64,000 nt of DNA from Stappia sp. BW2 (GTDB lineage Bacteria; Pseudomonadota; Alphaproteobacteria; Rhizobiales; Stappiaceae). Of the stretch, positions 18,366 through 26,698 are shown in pieces. The position numbers and the translations under genes are program-made. The stretch spans positions 496,001 to 560,000 of the forward strand of contig NZ_VIRG01000070.1 in assembly GCF_008107695.1 (NCBI RefSeq). The letters run 5' to 3'. The notes under the pieces were generated by a model, which saw nothing but the letters and a program-made list of their open reading frames with translations, was not told the origin of the DNA and did not search any database. Numbering within the stretch: the stretch's first letter is position 1; the number at the start of each line of letters is the position of its first letter.

Positions 18366-18550
18366 TTTCTCAGGTTGAGGATGGGGGGCGGAGGCTCTGG
18401 ATGAAAGTGCCGTCCGATGCATTGCAGTTCCAACAAGTGCTTGCCAAAAACGCTTGTGAAATGTGTCTCATTCGCCCTTGCCACGGCTCCCCCAATCACC
18501 ACCTCATCCTGAGGAGGGCCTGGGGCCCGTCTAGACGGATTGGCCGCAGG
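18366..18550 (+). repeat. Diverged single unit of the 228-bp repeat family
   Basis: The 406-bp gap between 18347 and 18752 contains a decayed version of the unit seen at 745-1980. It has a degraded right arm (TTCTCAGGTTGAGG, 18367-18380), the linker (GGATGAAAGTG; CAAGTGCTTGCCAAAA; AATGTGTCTCA) and an intact left arm CCTCATCCTGAGGAGGGCC at 18502-18520. The following inner arm is changed to CGTCTAGACGGATTGG and no outer right arm follows. It shows that the family is dispersed, and that its linker travels with the hairpin. Confidence 0.7.
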
Positions 18551-18752
18551 CACGGGATTTGCCGCCAAAATCCAGGAAAGGGCGAACCACTTCAACGCCC
18601 AATGCCCGCGTGGAAAAACAATTGTATGAAGTAGAGTTGCCCAAAACTCTGGCCACGTCGGCTTTCGGGCATTATGTTGATCAAAATCGGCGCTCCCGGC
18701 GCGTGGATGTTTCCCAAGGGAAAGTCTTCCCAAAAAAAGCAGGTCCAGATTC

Positions 18753-21050
18753 ATGAACCAGATGGTCACTCCGAAATTCGGTGTTGGTGCCCCATTGCGC
18801 CGCAAGGAAGATGCGCCGCTCATTACAGGCAAGGGCGTCTATACAGGCGATTACATGCCGGAGGGGTGCCTGCATGGTGTCGTCGTTCGCTCCGCCATGG
18901 CGCATGCGCGCATCAGCCTGGGGAATGTGGACGAGATTCGTGAGATGGACGGGGTCCGTCTGGTGCTTACCGGAGCCGAACTCGAAGGCCGGACAATGCC
19001 TTGCCAGGCACGTCCGAAACAGATCGATGGCTCCAGTTTCAAAGCTCCCGATCAGCCGGTTTTGTGCTCCGACGAAGTACGTTACGTGGGCGATGCCATT
19101 GCCTTCATCGTGGCGGATGACGTCAACGCGGCCAAGAATGCGGCCGAGATGCTGGAAATTGATTATGACCCGCTGGATGTGGTGGTCGGGATCGAAGAGG
19201 CCCTGGCACCCGATGCGGTGAAGGTCTGGCCGGAATTCGGCACCAATGTCGCCTTTACCTATGGCCAGGGCGATCAGTCCAAGACCGACGCTGCGTTTGA
19301 AAAGGCAGACAAGGTCGTTTCCATTGATGTGGTCAACAACCGGATCGTCGCGAACTACATGGAGCTGCGCGGCTGCGTTGCCGAATTCGACCCGTCAAGC
19401 GAGCGTTTCAAGCTGACCGTCGGTACGCAGGGCGGTCATGGACTGCGCGACATTATCTGCGGCATTCTGGATCTTGAGACCGAAAAACTGCAGGTCATCA
19501 CCCCGGAAGTGGGCGGCGGCTTCGGCACCAAGATGTTCTGCTACCGCGAATATCCGCTGAGCATGATCGCGGCCCGCGAACTCGGCCAGCCGGTGCGCTG
19601 GACGGGTGAGCGCATGGACCACTTCGTCACCGATGCGCATGGCCGCGACAACGTTTCCCATGCGGAGCTGGCGCTGGATGTCGACGGCCGGATCCTGGGT
19701 CTCAAGGTGCACGTCAAAGCCGCCATGGGCGCCTACCTGCATCAGTTCGGCCCGTTCATTCCTTTTGTCGGCACGTCCATGACGTCCGGCCTCTACGACA
19801 TCCCGGCCGTCTTTGCGAAGGTCGAAGGCGTCTACATGCACACCGTGCCGACCGATGCCTTCCGCGGCGCTGGTCGTCCGGAAGCCGCCTATCTGATCGA
19901 GCGGCTGATCGAAAAGGCCGGTGAGGAAACCGGCTTGGGCTCCGTTGAAATCCGCAAGCGCAACTTCATCAAGCCAGAGCAACTGCCTTACACCACCCAG
20001 ACCGGCCGCATGTATGATACCGGCGAGTTTTCCGGCCATCTGCAAAAGGCACTGGACGTCGCCGATTGGGAGGGCTTCAAGGCCCGTCAGGACGAGAGCG
20101 CCGGGAACGGCAAGTACCGCGGGATCGGCATCTGTTCCTATATCGAGGCCTGCGCCTTCCCCGGCAGCGAGGAAGCCACGCTGGAGCTCAACGACGAGGG
20201 CACGCTGACACTGCTGATCGGCACGCAGACCAACGGACAGGGCCACGCGACGGCCTACAGCCAGGTGATCGCGGAACAGTTTGGCGTCTCCATAGAGGAT
20301 ATCACCGTCATCCAGGGCGACACCGACCGGGTGCGCAAGGGCGGCGGCACGGGCGGTTCCCGCTCCATCCCCATTGGCCTGCCGTCCGTCCGCGATGCGG
20401 GCATCGCGCTGGTGAAGAAGGTGAAGGAACTGGCCGCCGACCAGCTGGAAGCCGGGATCGAGGATCTTGAACTCGACGGCGGCATGGTGCGTGTGGTCGG
20501 AACCGACCAGCAGGTTACGCTGGCGGAGGTTGCGGCAGGCGCAGGCGACACCCTGACGGCCCGCGAAGAGGTCAAACAGGCCGAGGCGACTTATCCGAAC
20601 GGCACGCATGTGTGCGAAGTGGAAATCGATCCGGACACCGGAGACGTTGCCATCGTCAACTATGTGATCGTCGATGACTTCGGGGTCACGGTGAACCCGC
20701 TTCTTCTGGCTGGTCAGGTTCACGGCGGGGCGGCCTCCGCCCTCAGCCAGGCCTTGTGCGAACAGACGATCTACGACGAGGACGGCCAGCTTCTGACGGC
20801 GTCGCTGCTCGATTACCGCATGATCCGCGCTGCGGACCTGCCGGACATTCACTTCGAAACCCGAAACGTTCCCTCGACCACCAATGCCATGGGCATCAAG
20901 GGAGCGGGCGAGGCTGGAACCATCGGCGGCTGTGCATCGATCATGAATGCCGTTCAGAAGGCCCTGAAGGACGGGGCAGGGGTCAGCGAGATCATCGACA
21001 TGCCTGCAACGCCGCTGCGAGTGTGGGAAGCCATTCAGGCAGCAAAGTAA
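18753..21050 (+). CDS. Xanthine dehydrogenase/CoxL-family molybdopterin large subunit (form II type)
   Basis: Molybdenum hydroxylase large subunit of 765 residues. It has the a/b hammerhead domain (residues 20-135), Moco-binding segments PEVGGGFGTK (251-260) and TQTNGQGHATAY, and the C-terminal GIKGAGEAGTIGG holding the catalytic glutamate. Residues 369-375 read AFRGAGR, matching form II (AYRGAGR) and not the AYxCSFR loop of true CO dehydrogenases. No FAD (CoxM) or 2Fe-2S (CoxS) subunit gene is adjacent, which is unusual; partners must be elsewhere. The start MNQMVTPKFGVGAPLRRKED is family-typical. Substrate unknown. Confidence 0.88.
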   Translation: MNQMVTPKFGVGAPLRRKEDAPLITGKGVYTGDYMPEGCLHGVVVRSAMAHARISLGNVDEIREMDGVRLVLTGAELEGRTMPCQARPKQIDGSSFKAPDQPVLCSDEVRYVGDAIAFIVADDVNAAKNAAEMLEIDYDPLDVVVGIEEALAPDAVKVWPEFGTNVAFTYGQGDQSKTDAAFEKADKVVSIDVVNNRIVANYMELRGCVAEFDPSSERFKLTVGTQGGHGLRDIICGILDLETEKLQVITPEVGGGFGTKMFCYREYPLSMIAARELGQPVRWTGERMDHFVTDAHGRDNVSHAELALDVDGRILGLKVHVKAAMGAYLHQFGPFIPFVGTSMTSGLYDIPAVFAKVEGVYMHTVPTDAFRGAGRPEAAYLIERLIEKAGEETGLGSVEIRKRNFIKPEQLPYTTQTGRMYDTGEFSGHLQKALDVADWEGFKARQDESAGNGKYRGIGICSYIEACAFPGSEEATLELNDEGTLTLLIGTQTNGQGHATAYSQVIAEQFGVSIEDITVIQGDTDRVRKGGGTGGSRSIPIGLPSVRDAGIALVKKVKELAADQLEAGIEDLELDGGMVRVVGTDQQVTLAEVAAGAGDTLTAREEVKQAEATYPNGTHVCEVEIDPDTGDVAIVNYVIVDDFGVTVNPLLLAGQVHGGAASALSQALCEQTIYDEDGQLLTASLLDYRMIRAADLPDIHFETRNVPSTTNAMGIKGAGEAGTIGGCASIMNAVQKALKDGAGVSEIIDMPATPLRVWEAIQAAK

Positions 21051-21059
21051 GGAAGACTG

Positions 21060-21093
21060 AAAAAGGCGCCCGTTCGAGGCGCCTTTCTTCTTT
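21060..21093 (+). terminator. Intrinsic terminator after the molybdenum hydroxylase gene
   Basis: GGCGCC-CGTTCGA-GGCGCC (21065-21083) is followed by TTTCTTCTTT, starting about 15 bases after the stop codon at 21050. Confidence 0.8.
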
Positions 21094-21245
21094 CAGGCTG
21101 AAAGTTGACGCCGGTAAAGCCGGGGTCTCACGATTGTGTCTGTGGTTTCTTTTAAATAACCGTATGAATAATCTGGTTCTTGCCGCAATCTTGCAGTTCA
21201 TCGGTGCGCGAGAATCGTAGATCCCTAGGAACAGGACTGTCGCCT

Positions 21246-22508
21246 GTGTTTCAATCCTTCTTTCCAAGGCCGAAGCTGTTTTTCACCTCGGCTGTACTCT
21301 GGACCATCGTTGCCGTCGCATTCTGGTACGGTTTCGCAGATGAGTTGAGCGGCCCGCTCGGCTTCGGTGTTTCCGAGACCAATCCCAAAGAGATCGTGGG
21401 AGCAGGGTTTTTCGTTTCGCCAGAATTCATCTGGTTCTACTGCTACTATTTCATCTGTACGGTCCTTTTCGGCGGCTTCTGGTGGATGTTTGCCAGAAAT
21501 CACCGCTGGCAGATCTGGTCTGTCTGGGGCTCGTCCGCGATCATTTTCTCGACCTATTATTCCGTTCAGGTTTCGGTCGCCATCAACAACTGGCGCAGAC
21601 CTTTTGGCGATACGCTGCAGAACGCGCTGCCGGGCAACAACGGTGTCACGGTGGGGGACTTCTATTCGCTCATGATCGTGTTCGTGCAGATCGTGGCGTT
21701 TCAGGTCGTCCTGTACGTCTTTACCCGGTTTTTCGTGAGCCATTACGTCTTCCGATGGCGCACCGCGATGAACGATTACTATGTCGAGAAGTGGTCGAAG
21801 GTTCGCCATATCGAAGGTGCCTCGCAGCGTATTCAGGAAGATACGATGCGGTTTGCAGCAATCATGGAAGGGCTTGGGGTCGCGATGATCGACTCTGTCA
21901 TGACATTGATCGCCTTTTTGCCCGTCTTGCTGTCCCTGTCGAGCTACGTTTCCGAGCTGCCGATCGTCGGTGCCATTCCGGCGCCGTTGTTCACTGCGGT
22001 CATCTTGTGGTCGCTGTTCGGTACAGGTCTGCTGGCGATTGTCGGCATCAAGCTGCCAGGGCTGGAGTTTCACAACCAGCGTGTTGAGGCGGCCTATCGT
22101 AAGGAACTGGTCTACGGAGAGGACTACGAGCACAGGGCGCAGCCGATAACGCTTACGGAACTGTTCGCCAACGTTCGCAAGAACTATTTCCGGCTTTACC
22201 GCCACTACCTTTACTTCAACCTGGCCAGAGGCATCTACCTTCAGGCGGATAACCTGTTCACCTATTTCATTCTCGTTCCTACCATTGTCTCCGGCGCAAT
22301 TACCTACGGTATCCTGCAGCAGATCCTGACCGCCTTCGGCCAGGTGTCGAATTCGTTCCAGTACCTGGTCAATTCCTGGACGACGATCATCGAACTCCTG
22401 TCCATCTACAAACGTCTGAAGGGCTTTGAGGTCTCGATTGCCGAACACGAGAGAATGTCGCCGGAAGAGCTTGCAAAGATCGTTGCGGAGAAAGAATCGA
22501 AGCTCTGA
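21246..22508 (+). CDS. bacA: BacA/SbmA-family peptide transporter
   Basis: Inner-membrane protein of 420 residues that imports antimicrobial peptides and related compounds in E. coli (SbmA) and is needed for symbiosis in Sinorhizobium (BacA). Stretches such as FFVSHYVFRWRTAMN, VKLPGLEF-type IKLPGLEFHNQRVEAAYRK and FQYLVNSWTTIIELLSIYKR match the family almost word for word. Seven or eight membrane helices are present and there is no ATPase domain, as in SbmA. The start is taken as GTG at 21246 (VFQSFFPRPKLFF aligns with SbmA MFKSFFPKP); a TTG frame upstream to 21180 is less likely. BacA and SbmA are hard to separate by eye. Confidence 0.9.
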   Translation: MFQSFFPRPKLFFTSAVLWTIVAVAFWYGFADELSGPLGFGVSETNPKEIVGAGFFVSPEFIWFYCYYFICTVLFGGFWWMFARNHRWQIWSVWGSSAIIFSTYYSVQVSVAINNWRRPFGDTLQNALPGNNGVTVGDFYSLMIVFVQIVAFQVVLYVFTRFFVSHYVFRWRTAMNDYYVEKWSKVRHIEGASQRIQEDTMRFAAIMEGLGVAMIDSVMTLIAFLPVLLSLSSYVSELPIVGAIPAPLFTAVILWSLFGTGLLAIVGIKLPGLEFHNQRVEAAYRKELVYGEDYEHRAQPITLTELFANVRKNYFRLYRHYLYFNLARGIYLQADNLFTYFILVPTIVSGAITYGILQQILTAFGQVSNSFQYLVNSWTTIIELLSIYKRLKGFEVSIAEHERMSPEELAKIVAEKESKL

Positions 22509-22559
22509 GGCTTACCTGTGTAGCGGGCCTCTGTAGCGGGAACGTTCACACATCAGGGA

Positions 22560-22593
22560 TTGCCGCCGCTCTTTTGAGTGTGCGGCAATTTTT
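22560..22593 (+). terminator. Probable intrinsic terminator after bacA
   Basis: TTGCCGC (22560-22566) pairs with GCGGCAA (22582-22588), followed directly by TTTTT. It lies about 50 bp after the bacA stop. Just upstream, TGTAGCGGG occurs twice in 18 bases with no evident role. Confidence 0.65.
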
Positions 22594-22791
22594 CTGCAAC
22601 TGGGCTTGCCGCAAGCCTCGTTTGGTCAAATACTGAAGGCCCTTCACCTCACTGCCGCCTCATCGCATCCCATTCGCGGGACAATTCTTGATCTGCTGCA
22701 CTTGAAGGGCCAGTCGAACTGGTTCTTCCCACGGTTTTCGGACCGGTACGCCGTGGGATTTTTCTTTGAAAAGCCGGGCCTGGAAGTTGTT

Positions 22792-23793
22792 ATGGCGTTC
22801 TTGAGCCAGAAGTCCCGTTTCTCCGGACCTCCGGCGCCCACCGGGATGACCCGGCAGGCACCTCTTATCGGAATATCGCTTAAAGTCGCCTCCACCATGG
22901 TGTTCTTCGTCATGGCAACGGCGCTGAAGGTCGCTGCCGAGACGGTGCCGATCGGTGAGCTCGTGTTCGCACGCAATTTCTTCGGCCTGTTTCCGGTGCT
23001 GATCATGGTGGCGATGCGCCGGGAGCTGGGGCTTGCCTTCAAGACAGCCAACCCGCTGGGGCATCTCACCCGGGCGTCCGTCGGGCTGACGGCGATGGTC
23101 TGCGGGTTCTCCGCGCTGTCCCTGCTGCCTCTGCCGGATGCGACAGCCATCGGCTTTGCCTCGCCGCTTTTCGTCGTGGTGCTGGCGTTTCTGCTGCTTG
23201 GCGAAAAGGTGCGGGTCTATCGCTGGAGCGCGGTCGGTGTCGGCTTTGTCGGCATTCTGGTGGTGTTGTCGCCGCATCTGGGCGACGCGGAAATAGACAA
23301 CAATTCGATGATAGGTGCCTTGATTGGCGTGATGGGGGCAGGCTTTGCGGCGCTTGCCATGATCACCGTGCGCAAGTTGTGCGAGACGGAGCGCACGTCA
23401 ACCATCGTCACCTGGTTCGCAGGCATGTCTTCGCTTCTGTCTCTGCTCACCCTGCCGCTTGGTCTTCTGCTGCCGGGGCAGGCCTGGATCGTGCCGGATC
23501 TGCCCACGGCCGGGCTGCTGTTGCTGATCGGTCTTGCCGGCGGTGTCGGCCAGATCCTGCTCACGCAGAGCTACCGCTTTGCCGATGCCTCCACCGTTGC
23601 ACCGTTCGACTATGTCAACATGCTGTGGGCGATCATTGTCGGCTGGGTGATCTTCAATGAAACGCCGCTGCCGACGGTGGTGCTGGGGGCGGCAATCGTG
23701 ATTGCCGCCGGTATCTTCGTCATCTACCGTGAACACAAGCTCGGCCTGGACCGGACCAAGGCCCGCCGGGCGTCGTCGCCGTCGCGTTCGTAG
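22792..23793 (+). CDS. DMT-superfamily EamA transporter
   Basis: Inner-membrane protein of 333 residues with about ten helices in two EamA repeats. LPDATAIGFASPLFVVVLAFLL closes the first repeat, and FADASTVAPFDYVNMLWAII lies in the second, typical of the RhaT/YdcZ-like exporters. The start at 22792 (MAFLSQKSRFSGPPAP) has GGAAG upstream. The frame is open to 22606 but the extra 62 residues are not family-like. It is not a close copy of the DMT protein at 13831-14811. Substrate unknown. Confidence 0.78.
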   Translation: MAFLSQKSRFSGPPAPTGMTRQAPLIGISLKVASTMVFFVMATALKVAAETVPIGELVFARNFFGLFPVLIMVAMRRELGLAFKTANPLGHLTRASVGLTAMVCGFSALSLLPLPDATAIGFASPLFVVVLAFLLLGEKVRVYRWSAVGVGFVGILVVLSPHLGDAEIDNNSMIGALIGVMGAGFAALAMITVRKLCETERTSTIVTWFAGMSSLLSLLTLPLGLLLPGQAWIVPDLPTAGLLLLIGLAGGVGQILLTQSYRFADASTVAPFDYVNMLWAIIVGWVIFNETPLPTVVLGAAIVIAAGIFVIYREHKLGLDRTKARRASSPSRS

Positions 23794-23833
23794 GCGGGAG
23801 AGACAAGAGGGCAGGTCACACTGCCTTTCCTGA

Positions 23834-23997
23834 GTCATTCCGGACAAGTGAGGCGAAGCCGAGCGCTGATCCGGAATCCAGACTTATTTCGCGCCTTTGG
23901 CGCGGCATTACACGAATAGAAAAGAGTTCGCTCCGCTCACGCTGATGCGCTGGATTCCGGATCTGCGCGCAGCTTTACTGCGCTTGTCCGGAATGAC
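23834..23997. repeat. Intergenic inverted-repeat element with two arm pairs
   Basis: Outer arms GTCATTCCGGACAAG (23834-23848) and CTTGTCCGGAATGAC (23983-23997) and inner arms GATCCGGAATCCAG (23868-23881) and CTGGATTCCGGATC (23950-23963) are exact complements. The middle has its own CGCGCCTTTGGCGCG. It lies between convergent genes and may also act as a terminator. It differs in sequence from the 228-bp repeat but shares its two-step palindromic design. Similar elements are common between alphaproteobacterial genes. Confidence 0.8.
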
Positions 23998-24027
23998 GGC
24001 GAATACGGGTGGTTTCTTAATTCAGCC

Positions 24028-24435
24028 TTATTGCGGCTTGTACTCGAACCGCTCGGTCGCGCTCTTGGTGCCGTCCTTGTAGATCAGCTGCACGCTGATC
24101 GACTGGGCCGACCCGGCGGGAAGTTCCAGGTACGGTTTTTCCTTGAGCACGACGTTGGGGTTGTCCGGATCACAGGCTTCCAGTTGCCATTCCTGGTCAA
24201 TCGGGCCGTCGTTCAGTCCATAGAACACATAGTCGATACCGCACTTCCAGGATTCCAGGTGGGTGAAATAGATCAGCTCCTGGCCCTGCCAGTCACGGAA
24301 TGACACCCAGTTGGCCTTGGTCATGTCCAGGATCTGCTTGATCTGCTCCGGCGGCATGCCTTGCGCGGATGCGGTGGTGCTGAGAGGGGCAAGAGCAAGG
24401 CTCAGGCAAAGGGCTGCGGATTTAAGAAGCTGCAT
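24028..24435 (-). CDS. Small secreted protein of unknown function
   Basis: Not recognised. The 135-residue product has a clear signal peptide (MQLLKSAALCLSLALAPLST) with a likely cut after ASA at residue 24. The mature domain of about 110 residues is beta-rich and has two cysteines (in KCGIDY and EACDPD) that could form a disulphide. Periplasmic location is inferred. It lies 21 bp downstream of the AsnC-like gene and probably shares its transcript. Confidence 0.65.
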   Translation of the reverse strand: MQLLKSAALCLSLALAPLSTTASAQGMPPEQIKQILDMTKANWVSFRDWQGQELIYFTHLESWKCGIDYVFYGLNDGPIDQEWQLEACDPDNPNVVLKEKPYLELPAGSAQSISVQLIYKDGTKSATERFEYKPQ

Positions 24436-24456
24436 GGAAATTGTCCGGGTCTGACC

Positions 24457-24693
24457 TTAGAAAGCTTTGAAGGTTATGATGGTTTTGGTGTCCTGAATGC
24501 CGTCGATCGGATGGACTTTCTCGTTCACGAAATGACCGATGTCCGACCCGTCCTCGACATAGAATTTCACCAGAAGATCGTAGTCGCCGGAGGTCGAATA
24601 GACTTCGGACGCAATTTCAGCATCCGCAATTGCGTTGGCAACCTGATAGGTCTTGCCCAACTGGCATTTGATCATCACGAAAAACGGTACCAT
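24457..24693 (-). CDS. Stand-alone Lrp/AsnC ligand-binding (RAM) domain protein
   Basis: The 78-residue product corresponds to the effector-binding/oligomerisation half of Lrp/AsnC regulators, without a helix-turn-helix. It begins MVPFFVMIKCQLGKTYQ and contains VYSTSGDYDLLVKFYVED and IQDTKTIITF, the usual pattern. Such single-domain forms are widespread and may co-assemble with full regulators or act as small-molecule sensors. The start at 24693 has GGAGCG upstream; extending to 24792 adds non-family sequence. Confidence 0.8.
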   Translation of the reverse strand: MVPFFVMIKCQLGKTYQVANAIADAEIASEVYSTSGDYDLLVKFYVEDGSDIGHFVNEKVHPIDGIQDTKTIITFKAF

Positions 24694-24904
24694 GGAGCGC
24701 TCCGGCAGTTGGGGTTTGAAGTGGGTGAGCGTGTCACCTGAACCGTTCACCGGGCCGTTCGGTTTCGAAAAAAGGCCGGGCGACAGATTCACAAAAAGTA
24801 GACTAGGACATCGCCCATCTCCTTGCGCCAGTCAATTGCGGAGTGGCGGCTCTGCACATGCCGGGTCTTGCAATCGCGCTGCCGGCTTGTTAGCAGTGCA
24901 GACA

Positions 24905-24996
24905 TCTCATGGGGGTGCCCGGCCATTCAGGTTCGGGCTGAGAGGCGGCCTGCCAACTCCTTGAACCTGATCCGGCTGATACCGGCGGAGGGATTT
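24905..24996 (+). promoter_or_regulatory. TPP (thiamin pyrophosphate) riboswitch
   Basis: The leader of thiM shows the thi-box consensus in order: GGGGGTGCCC near 24911, GGGCTGAGAGGC near 24934, CCTTGAACCTGATC near 24959, and CCGGCTGATACCGGCGGAGGGA near 24972. It ends about 85 bases before the thiM ATG. TPP binding normally lowers expression, in proteobacteria usually by hiding the ribosome site. No strong terminator is seen between it and thiM, which favours translational control. Confidence 0.93.
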
Positions 24997-25079
24997 GAGA
25001 TCATGATGCAAACACCACTTCCCGCAACACGTCTTTTCCGGAATACCGGCAATGGGTTTTCCGTCACAGGAGAGCCGTT

Positions 25080-25853
25080 ATGAGCCTGTCCGTCGCCGCT
25101 TCCACGCAGGCGTTGAGCGCTGAACTTGTCTTCACCATGCTGGAGCGAGTGCGGCAGAAAACGCCGCGTGTTCACGCTGTCACCAACGCTGTCGCGCAGA
25201 ATTTCACCGCCAATGTGCTGCTGGCACTTGGCGCCATCCCTTCCATGACGATCGCGCGGGAGGAAGTTGCCGCCTTTGCTGGCGGCGCCGACGCGCTGCT
25301 GGTGAACCTCGGCACACTCGACGAGGAACGCCGCGCGGCCATCCCGCTTGCCATCGAAGCTGCCAGGAAGGCCGGTCGGCGGGTCTGTGTCGATCCGGTT
25401 TTCGTCAACCGGTCCCCCGTGCGCTGTGCCTTTGCACGTGAGCTTCTGGAGCTGAAGCCGGATCTTGTGCGGCTGAATTCGGATGAACTTGCCGCGCTTT
25501 TGCCGGACCGGGCGGATGTCGATAACCTGATAGAGGCGGGAACGGTTTTTGCTGTGACCGGCCCGGAGGACAGGATCGAAAGCCGGGGTGAAGACTTCCT
25601 GCTGCGCAACGGTGATCCGCTGATGTCGCGCGTGACGGCCACCGGCTGTGCTGGTGGTGCGGTTCTGGCAGCGTTCCTGAGTGTCGAAAACGACCGGGCG
25701 TTGGCCGCCGCTTGCGGACTGTCCGTCTTTAACATTGCCGGCGAAATTGCCGCGGGCCAGTCGACCGGGCCGGGCAGTCTCGTGCCGGAATTGCTCGACG
25801 CGCTCTATTCACTGACCGACCGCGACATTGAAACCCGTCTCAAGACCGGCTGA
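25080..25853 (+). CDS. thiM: Hydroxyethylthiazole kinase
   Basis: Kinase of 257 residues that phosphorylates 4-methyl-5-(2-hydroxyethyl)thiazole in thiamin salvage. HAVTNAVAQNFTANVLLALGA, LLVNLGTL and VCVDPVFV are family positions, and the anion-hole/catalytic motif TATGCAGGAVLAAF is intact. AGGAGA precedes the ATG at 25080. First gene after the TPP riboswitch; thiD follows 37 bp later. Confidence 0.93.
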   Translation: MSLSVAASTQALSAELVFTMLERVRQKTPRVHAVTNAVAQNFTANVLLALGAIPSMTIAREEVAAFAGGADALLVNLGTLDEERRAAIPLAIEAARKAGRRVCVDPVFVNRSPVRCAFARELLELKPDLVRLNSDELAALLPDRADVDNLIEAGTVFAVTGPEDRIESRGEDFLLRNGDPLMSRVTATGCAGGAVLAAFLSVENDRALAAACGLSVFNIAGEIAAGQSTGPGSLVPELLDALYSLTDRDIETRLKTG

Positions 25854-25890
25854 TGCGCGCTTGCCGTCATTTTACATTCTGGAGGCTTTC

Positions 25891-26697
25891 ATGACCGCAA
25901 TCGCGGTGACCATTGCAGGATCGGATTCCGGCGGCGGAGCCGGTATTCAGGCGGATCTCAAGACCTTCTCCGCCAATGGTGTCTATGGCGCGAGCGTCAT
26001 TGCGGCACTAACAGCGCAGAACACGCTGGGTGTCAGCGCCATTCACGATGTGCCGCCGGATTTCGTCCGCGCCCAGATGACCGCAGTCTTCACCGACCTG
26101 ACCGTCAAGGCAACCAAGATCGGCATGCTGTCGAAGGTCGATACGATCGAGGCCGTGGCGGAAGGGCTGCAGACGCTCGAGACGGGCACAGTGGTGCTTG
26201 ATCCTGTGATGGTTGCCGCATCCGGGGATCCCCTGTTGGCGGACAGTGCCGTGGACACGTTGATCACCCTGTTGCTGCCGCTGGTCGACATCGTGACGCC
26301 TAACCTGCATGAAGCTGCCCGCATGTTGCAGGCCGATGTGGCGGCAGACGAAACGCAGATGCACACACAGGCAGAGCGTCTTCTCGGCCTCGGAGCCAAC
26401 GCGGTTCTGCTCAAGGGCGGGCACGGGGCCGGCGCGCAAAGTGCGGACCTGCTGCTGGACCGTGAAGGCAATGCGATCTGGCTCCGGTCCGACAGGGTCA
26501 AGACCGACAACACCCACGGAACCGGCTGTACGCTGTCGTCGGCCATAGCCGCGGGTCTTGCCAAGGGGCAGGACATGGAAACGGCCGTACGGTCCGCCAA
26601 ATCCTATATTCAGGCCGCAATCGCCGCCGCCGATGAATTGCACATCGGCAGTGGTCATGGCCCCGTTCATCATTTCCATGCGTTCTGGAGCAAGTGA
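25891..26697 (+). CDS. thiD: Hydroxymethylpyrimidine/phosphomethylpyrimidine kinase
   Basis: Kinase of 268 residues for the pyrimidine branch of thiamin synthesis and salvage. AITIAGSDSGGGAGIQADLKT-type opening (here AVTIAGSDSGGGAGIQADLK), VLDPVMVAASGDPLL and DNTHGTGCTLSSAIAA are the family motifs. GGAGG at 25881 lies just before the ATG at 25891; an upstream ATG at 25828 overlaps thiM. No thiE is adjacent, so condensation to thiamin phosphate must be encoded elsewhere. Confidence 0.93.
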   Translation: MTAIAVTIAGSDSGGGAGIQADLKTFSANGVYGASVIAALTAQNTLGVSAIHDVPPDFVRAQMTAVFTDLTVKATKIGMLSKVDTIEAVAEGLQTLETGTVVLDPVMVAASGDPLLADSAVDTLITLLLPLVDIVTPNLHEAARMLQADVAADETQMHTQAERLLGLGANAVLLKGGHGAGAQSADLLLDREGNAIWLRSDRVKTDNTHGTGCTLSSAIAAGLAKGQDMETAVRSAKSYIQAAIAAADELHIGSGHGPVHHFHAFWSK

Positions 26698-26698
26698 G

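Noticed and set aside
18753..21050. Carbon monoxide dehydrogenase large subunit (CoxL form I)
   Set aside because: The active-site loop reads AFRGAGR, the form II type, and no CoxM or CoxS genes are adjacent.
25003..25083. Short leader peptide between the riboswitch and thiM
   Set aside because: MMQTPLPATRLFRNTGNGF has no convincing ribosome site, and the thiM start has its own AGGAGA.
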